Shown here: positions 13,689 through 25,922 of the stretch, one piece after another
How the letters are laid out: the number at the start of each line of letters is the position of its first letter
Position numbering within the stretch: the stretch's first letter is position 1
The notes under the pieces: model-generated
What the model was told of the DNA's origin: nothing
Seen by the model: the letters and a program-made list of their open reading frames with translations, nothing else
The model's database searches: none
From: Chlorops oryzae
Lineage: Eukaryota; Arthropoda; Insecta; Diptera; Chloropidae
Assembly: GCA_020466095.1 (NCBI GenBank)
Contig: CM035807.1
Location: forward strand, 7,202,240-7,266,239
Direction: 5' to 3'
Length of the DNA stretch: 64,000 nucleotides
Made by a program: the position numbers and the translations under genes

Positions 13689-16609
13689 CTGAAATAGATA
13701 AAAAAAAAAACATCACAAAAAAATTCCATTAAAAAATACTAAATAAAATCATGTTTTGTTTACATTTTCTTTCGTTTACGTTTTTCGAGAGTTCGGGGAA
13801 AATTCATCATAAAAAGGAAACCAACCACACCTAACCTAACCACGCCATTAGGCCTTAGCTTTTTTATGGCTACTTTTGAAACAAACCCGACTATTAAATG
13901 TGTTCGTGCGGCAGACCGACTAGCAGTCATTCAGAGGCTTGGACATACCCAAAGACTTGCGGCACATAACAAAAAAAAAAAAAAAAAAAAATAAATATCG
14001 AAAGAAACACAACTGGATATCCAGACGAGGACGTCTTCGATTCGTTGCCGATTTCGAAATAGATAATATTTTTATGTATCCAAGTTTTTTTTTCTTTTTT
14101 GTTTAAAGGAAATCATCTTCTAATGAAGGTGTAAGTAATGAATTCTTTTTATTGCCCAATTAAAAATGTCTCAAATGATATCGACACCGGCTTTCAAATT
14201 CAAATTAAGAAGCCTTAAAAGTCGAATCCGACCCAAAATGCCAATAAAATCCAAATGCTCCGATGAAGAATTTCGAAATAACGAGACTACTTGAAGCCAC
14301 TTGTTCTTTAAACAAAATTAAAAATAAAAAATAAAAACATTAAGAAAAAAAAATAATACTTGTGTCACCACATGTTAAAGTAATAAAAAAGAGAGAAAAA
14401 AAAACAGCTGAAAATGTTACTTTCAATCCCTCTTAAGACCGAAATCGGAAGGGTCAGATGAAATGCAACTTCATTAATATATTTCGTCGAATGAAGAAGA
14501 AGAAGAATAGGAGAAAATAAAGAAAATCGCCGGGTGCATCCTTGATGAACTTGCTACTTACAGTTCATCACCAGAGCAAGCTGACACATGTATGTGAAAT
14601 CGACTTAATGTGTTAAAAGCAAATGCGCATGCGCACATTTCATCAGTAAGAACTCACGTTGCCGCTTCGTTTGTATCGTAAATTTCTATGCTGCTTATAA
14701 GCAATTAACACCTTCTTTTTGCACTTCAAATACTTTTATTGGCCCCAATCGTCATATCTATAAATGACCTTCGAATAAAAGTGTAAAGAAAAAAAAAAGG
14801 AGGAAATTAAAATTGAAAAGAAAACAAAAATAATAACAATAATAATTAGCAAAACCAAAGAAAACGCAGTCCATTATGCAATAAACATTCTTCACAGCAC
14901 GCTAGCAGCATTGCAGCATGTTGCAGCAGTTTTTGCTCGATGTTGCTAAGAAGATTCAGAGGCTATGCAGTATTTTAACTGTTATGCTCATACTAATGTC
15001 ATTAATTCGGCTAAAACAATGAATGTTTCGGATACTTTTTTCGATTAGGAACACACTCTGACGTGCAGCCATGTGTGAAATGCATGCGCGGCCCAACAAA
15101 TTAATACACCAATTTCGGAAAGGAACAAAAACAGCCGGTTATTTAATCCCCTTTCCTTTTATTCGTTTTTTTTTTTTTTTTTTTTTGTTCCTTGAGTGGC
15201 CCCGTTAACAGGATATAGACAACTGTAAATGGACTTCAAAGGTACGAAAATTATTCAATTAGTTGTCAAACGTGCGGTGCGGCGTGCATGCCTCAAATGA
15301 ACTGTCCGGTCAAGCTGGTTGTTCCAAATTCAATTGAGAGGGGGCAGAAACATTTGAAATTCTAATTGAAAAATTATAGTGCAGCGTTTGGCACTTTTTC
15401 TACAATTTTTCGAGGGTCGAATGCGCAGACACAAAAACGAAAAAAAGACGAAGAATGAATTTCTTTTTTCGGTCATTTCCTTTCGAGAAGAGACACACAC
15501 ACTCGTCGTCGACTCGATGCGTGTTATCCTAATTTTGTTCAGGTGCAATTTGTTTGCAGAAGCGTGAAGAAAAGTGTAGAGAGAGACTCGTCTATAGAGG
15601 AACGAATGTTGTATGTTGCGCATACAAATGCGAACTGTTGAAAAGCCGAAAAAATGAGCAAATGTTTTTCAAAGTAAGCGAGTCAAAAGCAGAAGATCAT
15701 CAGATCCCCGATGACGAGAAAGCAACAAGGATGGCTTAACAATTCGGCCGTAGTGTCAGCCGGCCGTATAATCCGTCAATTCTAAAATAACATAAAACAT
15801 GGACTGAAATGAAACGGAAAGAAATGAAATGAAATGAGAAGAAACTGAAGAACGGGAATGATCGTGAAGAACGAATTTGAAGTAGGAAAAGGCCAGACCA
15901 TTGGTCAGTTTCGGTGCACGGGAAGGCCCGAAATGCGATGGAGTGAGGGAGCGTAGCGAAAATGGAAAGAAAAAAAACCACTTCATGGATTATTAAAATT
16001 TTTAGGGTACGGTTTTCTTATTCTTCTCCTTCGTGCTCTCATTCTGTGGAGCATAGGAAATGAGGTAAAGTAGTTTAGCAAACAATGGCTTAAGACAAAG
16101 TAAAGCAGATGTCTTTTTTTCCTTCGCTCGTTCGTTCCTTCCAAAATAAAAAATAAATAATAAAAAAAAAACCAATAAATAAAAATATAAGAACGAATTC
16201 CTCAAGAAAATGGAAGACGATTTATTACTCGTTCCATTCGTTTGATGAGAACAAAAAAGAAACAAATGCGCGATAAAGCTCTAAAATATGTTCAAATGTA
16301 TAAGGACAACAGAGAGGAGAATCAGACGGAACTGAGGCAATAATGAAATCCGCAAAACAAACCGTTTATCAAAGAGCCGCAAGAAAATCACAGCCAAATT
16401 ATTTATTTTCCTAAACTATTTTGATGTTTAAAAAACAATTTGTCATTATGAAACGCTAAACGACTTTGGCCGCGGCCGCGGCTTCGTCTGAGAGTGAAGA
16501 GTGAGCGCAGCGCGCCTAAGCAAACATGATTAGAGGCGCTCCACTCACTAATAAATTTTCATTTTGGTTTTAATAAACGCCATCAACGCTGCTACTACTG
16601 CTGCTAGAC

Positions 16610-16633
16610 AACACACACACACACACACACACA
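16610..16633. repeat. (AC)n microsatellite
   Basis: About twelve AC units, followed by degenerate ACACAT repeats to about 16685. Confidence 0.9.
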
Positions 16634-18777
16634 TGCAGACCTGCACACATACACATTTGGGTCTATTAAACATACACACATGTGTAATTTTTTTTTGACA
16701 GATATTGGTCAGAGCTATCAGCAAATATGTCTAAACTGTCAGCAATGACATTGCGCACGCTTGCTGAGCGGCCATTTTTACCTTTTTTTTTTGTTTTGAT
16801 TTTTTTTGCGTTTCTTTCTTTTATTGTTTATTTGCGCGCAAGAAAATAACAGCTGATTTACAGCTGCGATTTGAAACTTAACACAACTGTACTCTGAGTA
16901 CTTTCCGAGCGGAGCATGATCGCGAAAAAACAAAAACAAAAAACAAAAAACGGTCGGGAACATCATTATTATTGTGTGCAACAAATCGCTACTGTCACTC
17001 TGGCATCATCATCATCAACATCCTCGTCATATGATTGTCATCATATGTTTATGCAACCTTCATTCAAACTGGACTCACTTGGTTCAGATGCATACATGTT
17101 TATATGCCAACATCAGTGTGTCGTTTTCTTTCTCTCTCTCTATCACTCTCTCGCTCCCCGTTTGTTGCTGTCTCTCTGTCTATGTTGATGGTGGAGATTT
17201 ATTACAAATTCGTGCGGCTGGCGTCGGCATAAACGGCGAGTGACCCTCCTTTTTAGCACTGTCGCTGTCACATACTTGTTGATTTAAATAAATTATTACC
17301 GCATATGCAGGTTATTGGTGGCAAAGCAATGTTGCTGATTTACTTTGGGCTTTCGTATAATTTTAATACATACATCATCATGCTTGATTATAGAGCGTCT
17401 ATCGTTCTACGTATCTACGCTCTTTTTCCAGCTCTATTAATGATTTTTGATACCTCCTCGTGATGTTGTTTTTTTTTTTTCAATGTTCGATGTTCCTTTT
17501 TGAATTATGCACGACACACAAAAGTTTAAGGCTAGCAACATATGAGTAGCAACACATCTCGTTTCTAAATCAAAAACTAGAAAGACCAATAAACTCAATT
17601 TTTGAGGTCACTTTCTGAATGGGAGCAAATTTCAATCGCTTTTAGATTGATTTTTGGGACATTGAAATGAATTTTGGGGGAATTGTTGAAATGTTGCCAA
17701 AAATCTTTATGCACCTATCGTATAAGGAAGCTTTCGAAATGTTTGGACTTGGCAATTTAAATCAATTTGTGAGAGGTCAGTTCATATTTAAATGCATCAA
17801 CTGTAAACAATAGCACCACTTAAGCCTGTCATAAACCATACAATCCATCTTCGCATTATCGTTTATCAACATCAAACAGCTGTAAAGACAGGTTCTTGTT
17901 TTTTTTTTTTTTTTTTTTTTTTTAACTCTCGTACGTGCCTCCCCAATGTTCAGTTGTGACCCACGATATAGTGAGAGCGAGGAAACGATGGAGCGAAAGA
18001 GATGAAGAGAGGCGGTCAAACAAATTGTATTTAAGTTAATGTCAGAAATATGACAACAAATTATGACAAGTTGTCAAAAGTTGGCACAGAAGCTTCGAAC
18101 AAGCATTCTGATTGTGATTGTGATTGTGATTGTTATGTTCATATCTACATATGTATGTATGTCGCCCGGTAGCTGTAGTTATAAATTCTCAACTTGAGTA
18201 AACAGAAATTAACACTCATAAAGAGAAGTATGCAAAAAAGGAACAATTTTTACGTTATTGGGGCAACAGCTGATTGATATTTGCGCTTGATTGATCGCAT
18301 TTTCCAGTGCATCAACGATAAACGGGTGCTGCAAATATGGACATGTCTTCAATTTTCAATTTTTCAACATTCATTCATCCGTTCATTTGTCCGTTCGTAC
18401 ATTCGTTCAATCATTCATTCATTCATAAATTTAAATATAGCAAATTGCATGTTATTAAGCCAAGAACAGAGCGAAATACTTGCTTAATTGAGCGTGCCAT
18501 AAGTAAAAAAGCAAATATTTGATTATTAAACACAAAAAAGGAGCAAAGCAAGCAGGCAAAAAAACAGAGGAAAATAGCAGCAACAGCAACAAAAAAAAAA
18601 GAAAGAAACAAAAACACGCAAATACACCGAAGCGTAGGTTCTTGAAATGCACAATTCAAGCGACGAGTCCGACTTGAAGTTGAGTTCGTTTGCCGCTTTT
18701 GTTGCTTCTTATACTCAGACTATATGTGGCATGATGATTTTGTTGAGGTAAGACATGGCCTGACCAAATGCCTACTA

Positions 18778-18805
18778 CCGACCGACCGACCGACCGACCG
18801 ACCGA
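18778..18805. repeat. (CGAC)n microsatellite
   Basis: About seven CCGA/CGAC units. Confidence 0.9.
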
Positions 18806-19547
18806 ATGAACGATCGGTCGCCGGGTGGCTACTCTAAAAGCAACATTTGTGGAGGCAACAAATACAATTTAGCATTCGAATAAGGAAATTGCCAGTTATA
18901 GGTGTATAGCTTTGGCTTTGGCTTTTTTCAGATTTTCGATTCGATTGATATCCAAAGTATGCCGCACGCATTTTTGCTTCATTTTTTTTTTTTACTGCTG
19001 CAATCATATTTTTTCATAACTTTCCTTTTGGGACACAAAAAAAAAAAAAAAACCAACAAAAAAGAACATCGGCATTTAATAAAAAGTTATGTTAATAATA
19101 GAGGTACGTTGTGTATGTCAGCAAATTAAGTAGCAGGAAGTGCAAGCAACATGCACGCAATATCTTTGCAACACGTTATATTGTCATTAGCAACATTTGA
19201 CATAATTTTGATGCCTGGAGAGGAGAAACATGTTTCAAGAACGATCCGGAATGGTTCCTTATTGGGTTGCAGATACGAGTGCAGTGTTTTTTCTTCTTTT
19301 GTTAGCATTGAGATGAATGTTATTGAAAGATTTTTTAAAATTTATATTCTAAGGAGGTGTTCAGAAATTCAATGTATCAAAAATAGGATGAAATTCATAT
19401 GGCTTGAGAGAAAATAGTCCTGCTTTCTAGAGGGAAAAGCGTACACAAATCTCTTCACAACATTTGTAGTTATTTTTTTAAAGGATAAACCAAAAAGTCC
19501 CTTCATGTGGGAATCTATGATATGTTGATATGTAAATATGTCGTGTC

Positions 19548-19645
19548 ATGATGGATGTATGTATGTATGTATATGTATGTATGGATGTATGTATGGATGT
19601 ATGTATGTATGGGTGTTTGTATGTACGTATGTATGTATTTTGTAG
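19548..19645. repeat. (ATGT)n tract, tail of the adjacent SINE
   Basis: ATGT units with ATGG variants run up to the low-strand 3' end of the SINE at 19650-19870. Tetranucleotide tails are common at SINE 3' ends. Confidence 0.85.
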
Positions 19646-19649
19646 TGGC

Positions 19650-19870
19650 TGCCACTTCGGTCATATTCCGGCCCGTTGTGATACCACGAGGGGCTTTTCT
19701 TGTGTTTTTTTGAGTGTATGTCTTTTTATGTGGTGTAACCCTAACATGCGATTTTGGAAAACCACTGCTGGGCTTGGAACTTTAACTCCGTTTCGCCTAT
19801 GCCGAGAATCGAACCTCGCAACCTGAGATCAAGAGCATAGCACGCATCCCCTACACTATCCCAGAGCCAC
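19650..19870 (-). mobile_element. tRNA-derived SINE
   Basis: Read on the minus strand from 19870, the sequence starts with a tRNA-like head: an A-box-like TGGGATAGTGTAGGGG, CTCTTGATCTCAGG where an anticodon arm would be, and a B-box GAGGTTCGATTCTCG. The acceptor stem does not pair (GTGGCTC has no complement after the T arm), so it is not a functional tRNA. The body contains CCAAGCCCAGCAGTGG and CCCCTCGTGGTATCACAACG, and the element ends in the ATGT-repeat tract. The CTCGTGGTATCACAACGGGCC segment recurs at 36630-36660 and, in a variant form, at 50060-50090 and 55765-55785, which marks an interspersed family. Confidence 0.75.
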
Positions 19871-20904
19871 TTCATATGGGAAAAGTACCTCAAAAAGACA
19901 TCACTAATTCAATCAATTCAATTACGGTGCCTTAAAAACTATCGACCTACATATATGGAGTTTTTCACCCATAAAAACTACTCTAGAGAACGGCGGTGGA
20001 TGCCCGTTGCTTCACAAGGAGAAGAGGACAACTGTAAGTAAGTAAGTGGTTTCCTGTATACTCGCACTACTTCTATTCGGGACAGAAATTTGTCTTAACC
20101 GGCTGCTGTTATCGAAAGTTGTAATGAATAAGTTTAGAAACATTTTGTTGCGAAACAGATTTCCTTCTTATAGAAATTTTGCTTTCATATTGAGCAGCAT
20201 GTTGCTTGCTCCCTGCGTTAGAATTTGATTCTTTTTCAATGATTCCTCTCAGCTTTTGATGGCCAAACATAAATTTTGCTCATCCGAAATTAATTTGAAA
20301 AGGTGTCCAATAAAGCAATCAATATGTTTTCACTATAAATATCGCAAAAAAAAAAACAGAAAACAGAAAACAAAAAAGAAAATCAGACGATCAAATTAAA
20401 AATTCTAGTCACATTCGTTTCACGCAACAGCCCCTAATCGTAACAACAACAATAACTTCAAATAACAAACCACATAACTAACATCCAAGGCAGGATCAAC
20501 ATAATTGCCAGTTTCCAGCAACAAAACCGAATTCGTACAATAATGAATTTTTGCGGCCGTCAAATGACCGAAATGTGAAAATTGAGCACAAAATTCTACC
20601 ACAAAACTACTAATTTAAACGTTTAAGCAGAGCGACGCCTACCAAATAAATTTCATTTTTTCATTCGTCTTGCTTTTTCCCTTCGGTTTGTTGTTTGTGT
20701 GTGCTGCCGTTTTTTTTTTTACTACACAGTGCTTAACAGCGCAACATGAAACGTGTTGCTGCAGAAGAAAGGCACAAGGCGCGCACGCGTGCAAGAATTA
20801 TTGGTGCGATTTGCTTTCGCATTTGAAGAATTAGTTTAAAAGATGATGAATAAATAAAATTATGAATTATAATTGAAATAAATGTCGATGATGATGATAC
20901 TCAC

Positions 20905-21188
20905 TCATAGATTGCATCCTTATCACGTTTATGTACTTCGGGTATTGCGCCCATTAAATGATTAGCAACCGGTGATACATGACTAGGTGTTCCATGGCCG
21001 CCAGCACCAGTGTGGTAGCCATGCATGCCAACTGTTGCCGCTGCAGCAGCGGCCGCATGTGTCATGTGAGGTGAATGATGTGTTGGTAGGCCTTGTAATC
21101 CAGGCGGCCGATGTCCGACATGTGGATCATACATGGCAGCTGCTGCAGCACCAGAATCCATTCCATAGCCATGCAGGCCATCGTCATA
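20905..21188 (-). CDS. hth: homothorax coding exon 2 (residues 6-100)
   Basis: This exon follows an acceptor ending TTTATTTCAG, with a branch-point-like CTAAT (minus strand) at 21213-21217. It runs 284 nt to TATGA and the donor GTGAGTATC, starting at 20904. It begins YDDGLHGYGMDSG, has two alanine runs (five Ala near residue 20, seven Ala near residue 52) separated by a His/Pro/Gly-rich stretch, and ends IPEVHKRDKDAIYE, which leads into the first MEINOX (Meis-A) helix that contacts Extradenticle. The last codon is split GA|A across the intron. The difference from Drosophila Hth is small as far as I can recall (for example V in YDPHVGH and T in HYHTGAGG-like positions). Reading through the donor gives an immediate TGA, so retention of intron 2 would truncate the protein at residue 100, before the core of the MEINOX domain. 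Confidence 0.96.
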
Positions 21189-23729
21189 CTGAAATAAAAA
21201 ACGAAATTTCAGATTAGAAAAATTCGACAAGTAAACATTTGCCGGCTCTCCCATTTCCCCCTCAATTACAAAAAAAAAAAAAAAAAAACAAGCAAGTGCA
21301 TTTAACGGTAAAAGAAAACGAACCGAAAAAAAACATTAAAATAAAATGGCAGCTAAAACTTGTGTACACATTCCCACAGTTAATCATGTTAGCCCATAAT
21401 CCAATCCGCACGTTTCATTTTAAATAAGAATTGTCAAAATTATTCCCACACTCGACTCCAAAACGATGCCTCACAGGCATATATAATTTTTTGTCTTCAA
21501 CTTTGCTTCTTCTTCTTCTTCTTCTTTTATTTCTGTGGTGACAAACTGTCGCGTAGATCGACAAATGCCGATAATACACTAGCGCCAAAGCCGATATACG
21601 GAGACGTCAAGAAAACAATATTTTTAATTTTTTATACAAAAAAAAAAAAGAGGAAAAAACCGATCTTTCACTCAGACAGTTACTCAGCAACATTTACTGC
21701 CTGACCTTGTAAATATCGTTGTCGATTTCTTTCTCCTCTTCCTTTTTTTTCGCTTCAACGAAATTTCTTACCTTTTACTACGTTTTTTGCATATTAAACA
21801 AACATGGTTGGGTACCCAAAAAAAAAAAAAATTCCTTTAAATAAAATTACCAAAAATAGCTGCCAAGTAAAAACAGCCTAAGTTCAATTCAGCTGTAGTT
21901 GAATGTCACTGATGTTCTTCCAAAGCCCACTGAACGTTTAAGATCAGCAAACAACAAGGAATGAATCGGCATATAGAAAACTTCTATATCTTCGACTTAA
22001 GCGGTTTTAACTTCTCATGGTGTCTTCTACCTTTTAATAAACTCTTCAGAAAACCTTGCACTTCAATGCTTATCACTACGCAAAAATCTGCACAAATAAC
22101 AACAACAAGAATAACAACAACAATGATGGAAAAAAGTTGAAAGCTTCGCGTAAACTTTTGTCAAGTGTCAGAAATGAGCAATTGACAGTTGGTGTAAATG
22201 TCAAGTTGACAGTAAACGCAATGCGATGGCGTCAATTTGGGAAAGAAAACCAAAACGAAAAAAAAAAAAAAAACTTAACAAAAAAATACTTTCGAAGGTG
22301 GTACAGCATTGTTGGCTGGCTGTACGTTTAAGAGGTTCTCTGCCGTTGTTGTTGTTGTTGTTTTTGTTGCTGTTGCTGTTGGATGATGTTGATGATGGTG
22401 ATGATGATAATACAGCTCGTTGAGTCAAAGAGGTTGAAGTAATGTTGAGATAAAAATCTTGGTATGCAGCCAATGACAAGCATAGTGTTGTACATTGAAT
22501 GCTTGTTTTATTGTTTGAGACTTGAGATTAGCAGAGGAGGAAATAAAACAACAAAAGTCACAAAAGAAAAGCAAGACAAGAAAATAATAACAAAAAAAAA
22601 AAAAACAGAATAAGAAATTTAACATGTTGCTGAATGAAACCAAGGAAACATGTATGAAAAATTTTCATTGAAAATAAGTACATAAATTTCTCTCGCTTTC
22701 TTTTGGGAATATACAATGTATATGAATCCAAAAAATGGTTGAAACCTGATCGGAAGCTTCAACATGTTGTAACTACTCATGAAGCATTTTGACTAGACAC
22801 ATTGCCGTTTGTTTCGATGCATTTCAAATGTTGCAATGCTTTCTTTGGAGAATGAAGCTAGTTAATAGGATTTTCGAACTTATAAAACTACATTTGAAAC
22901 AAATTAATTTTACTATTTTATTCATAAATACTAGTTTTAACGATGTTTTCTTTACAAAAATAAAGCTCAAGGTTTGAAGAAAGGCTTGTGAGGCATTGAA
23001 ATATATAAGTAAGCACAGACTTGCATTTCTTTCTTTGTATACAATGTATACTATACATTTATAATGTTGATGGGTATTTTCGAGGATCAAAAGCAGATAA
23101 AGAGAAAGCGATTACGGTCCTCTCAACACTCCAAATTAAATCTACATTTGCAATTGTATTCCTCTCCATTTTTGAGGTTTTTTTTTTTCGTTCCTTAAAA
23201 CATCAACTCAAATAAAAGCCGCAACCGGATTTTTTAGTTCAATCGAAAGAGACAAGAAAAGAAAATAAATTGAATAAGCTTAAAGCTTAAGCCACCTGCA
23301 ACAGGACTGCATAAGTTTCTCCAGAATTAAACAAAGACAAAGGGCAAAAAACAATTTAAAAAAAAAGAAAAATGCAAAAAAAAAAAAAAACAACAAGTGG
23401 AGGCGACCATTGGATGACGAAGAACCGGCATTTCAACGGCCAAATAACCAAAGACAAGACCGAGACGAGACAAGACAAGACAACGCAAATGCACTTTACT
23501 GTAAAAGTCTTGCATTCTCGGTTCCTAAGTGTACTAAACGCGCTCGCATACATGTTCCACATACAAAAGAAATCAATTGAGGAAGCAAAGACAACAGCGC
23601 CGAAGCTCTTAACGAAATTTATTGCTATTGTTGTTTAAAAATCTGGTACTCGAACCGGCTGAGATGTGAAGTACAAAAACAAAAAATAAATATATGTCGT
23701 TATTCCTACTATGATGACTAAAGGAAAAG

Positions 23730-23730
23730 C

Positions 23731-23764
<34 letters not shown>

Positions 23765-23779
23765 CGAGAGAGAAAGAGA
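23730..23779. repeat. (GA)n microsatellite
   Basis: About seventeen GA units, then imperfect GAGAGC and AGAGAGAAAGAG. Confidence 0.95.
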
Positions 23780-25876
23780 TGGAGGTCGGGAAAGGGTGCA
23801 TTTGATCCTCAGGATCGCAACTGCAACTTGTCACAGTTTCAAGCTCCGACAAACATACACACATGTCACTTCTACTATTGTGCTATTTACCACAAAATGA
23901 GTGCCAACTCCCCTTGCAGCATGTTTAGATGCATTTTTTGAGATACAAACGTTGCAGGCAGTTAAACTATAAAGTTGTTATGCTAATTTTCGCGATAGAC
24001 ATTGAACTTTTCAGCAGTTCGGCTTGCATCGCCTAGATCGGTAGGTACAAATGAACATGCACACATGTGTATATACATGCACACATAGATTTTGCTGGAT
24101 TTTATAGCCAAGAACGAAGACTCTATTAACTGTTTTTTTTTTTTTTTTTGTTGCGGACTTCAGTTTTGTTTGTTAAATACAGTAACGTCGTTGACTCTCA
24201 GGTGGGTGCATTTCTGTCTGCGTTTAAAGGAAACAGGAAGTACTTTAATAGTCCGCTGTGGAAGAGAAACCCGACTCGATTGTAGCAATTTGTATTTATT
24301 GAGATTAATGTGAGAATAACATTGTTTATAGAGTGCAGGGAAGAACAATGTTTCTGAGATTCCTAGATTGGAGATTGTTGTAAACATTGTATACTATTAT
24401 TTTTCCAACACATTGCATTCTTAATCCCATTTCGATTAAATAAAATGGTTTAAATTTCAAAAAAAAAAAATAAATAAATAAATAAAATTAATAGATCAAT
24501 AATATAAATGAAGAAATAAGTATATCAATTAAGGAGCTAAGCTGCCATTGACTTTGCATTTTTCATTGTGTCTATAAACGATAGAGGAAACTATTATTAC
24601 CCACCGTGTTACACATTAACGCACATATCTGTCAATCAAACAACAACGAATGGCAGACAAAATCAGCAATTTATAACAAATGAAAAGGAGAAATAAAAAA
24701 CGAAAAATAAAAACTATATTAAATAAATTAAAGAGATACAATGACCAAAGAATCAAGCTCAAAAAGCCCACACTTTGTACGGTCGATACGGAAGAAAAAC
24801 GAAGAAAACTAAGGGGAAAAACGAAAAGAAGAGATGATATTATTTTCTTTTAAAACTGCACATTTTTTTTTGGAGGGGGAATTTTAAATCAATCAATAAA
24901 ACAAAAAGTAAATTAAATAAATGGAATAAAACGGCGAGCAGAAAACAAAAAGAAAAGAAAAAAAAAACAACCCGCGAGGTCAGGTAACTTAAGAAGAGGT
25001 CATTCATCAACAAGGCAAGGAGTTGGTGCGTAACTTAGACGAATTTAAATTATAAATCGAGCTCGTAATATTTAAAAGTTATGGCAGTCTTTGAAGCAGG
25101 TTTCGGTGAGCCATCATCAATCATCGATAGATGGATGGATAGATAGAGAGATATGTAGATATAAATGTTTGTACGTAGGCAAATGTCTAGAAAGTTAGTT
25201 GTACGAAACGAAAACTGGAAATTGATTCTGTTTTTGTTTTCGTTTTTTGTTTTGTTTTGAATCTGTTTATCATGGTGCTTAGAATTCAACACTTAATGGA
25301 TGCCCGAAAGCCCGTCTGAAAAGTTTAATAATAACCTTTAAAAGTTGAAGAATTCTAAGCAACATGACGTCACTGGACTGGCTCAGTTAGGCTGGTTATT
25401 CTCAGAGCGTGGCAAGGTCAGGCAAAAGCTTCGATTTCCTGATAAGTTGAAAAATTCCCCGAAATTAATCGAAGAGTCTCTCAACTTGCGTACTTGGGGA
25501 AAATCCTTCTAGGAAGCCATATTCATCACGTGGTATACTTTATTCACATGACAGTGCAAAAATTTTATTCGGATAATATCAAAAAAAAAAAAAACAAAAA
25601 AAGGGGGAAAAAACGACTCCCAAACAAAATTGAATGACGAAGCAAAGTCGTTTTTTCTTCTTCTTCTTTTGGGTCATACTTGTTCCAATATTGATTAATA
25701 CTTTTTTGCCTACGACCCTTATTTCGCTCATTTCTTTTGTATGTTTCTATACATGTGCTTCTAAATGTTGATAAGGAAAATGCCGAAATAACTGACAATT
25801 TGTTCGTAATTTCATGTGCATTTGTATGCGAGATATATGTGTGCATACACATGTGATTCGTACAGACATTGAGGCG

Positions 25877-25922
25877 ATATATATATAAAAACATATATAT
25901 ATTATATATATATATATATATA
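25877..25922. repeat. (TA)n tract
   Basis: Alternating TA runs interrupted once by AAAAAC. It is self-complementary. Confidence 0.9.

Larger units (their letters stand above)
13689..20904 (-). other. hth: hth intron 2 (7,216 bp)
   Basis: The limits are set by the exon 2 donor (GTGAGTATC at 20904 downward) and the exon 3 acceptor (CAG at 13689-13691). It is a phase-2 intron. It contains a tRNA-derived SINE on the minus strand with an ATGT-repeat tail (19548-19870), an AC microsatellite (16610-16633), a CGAC repeat (18778-18805), several GATTGT units near 18110-18140, and a short very GC-rich patch at about 16470-16520 with CCGCGGCCGCGG. I see no coding sequence. Confidence 0.85.

Noticed and set aside
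19801..19870. tRNA-like sequence
   Set aside because: It has A- and B-box-like elements, but the acceptor and anticodon stems do not pair and a SINE body follows, so it is not a functional tRNA gene.
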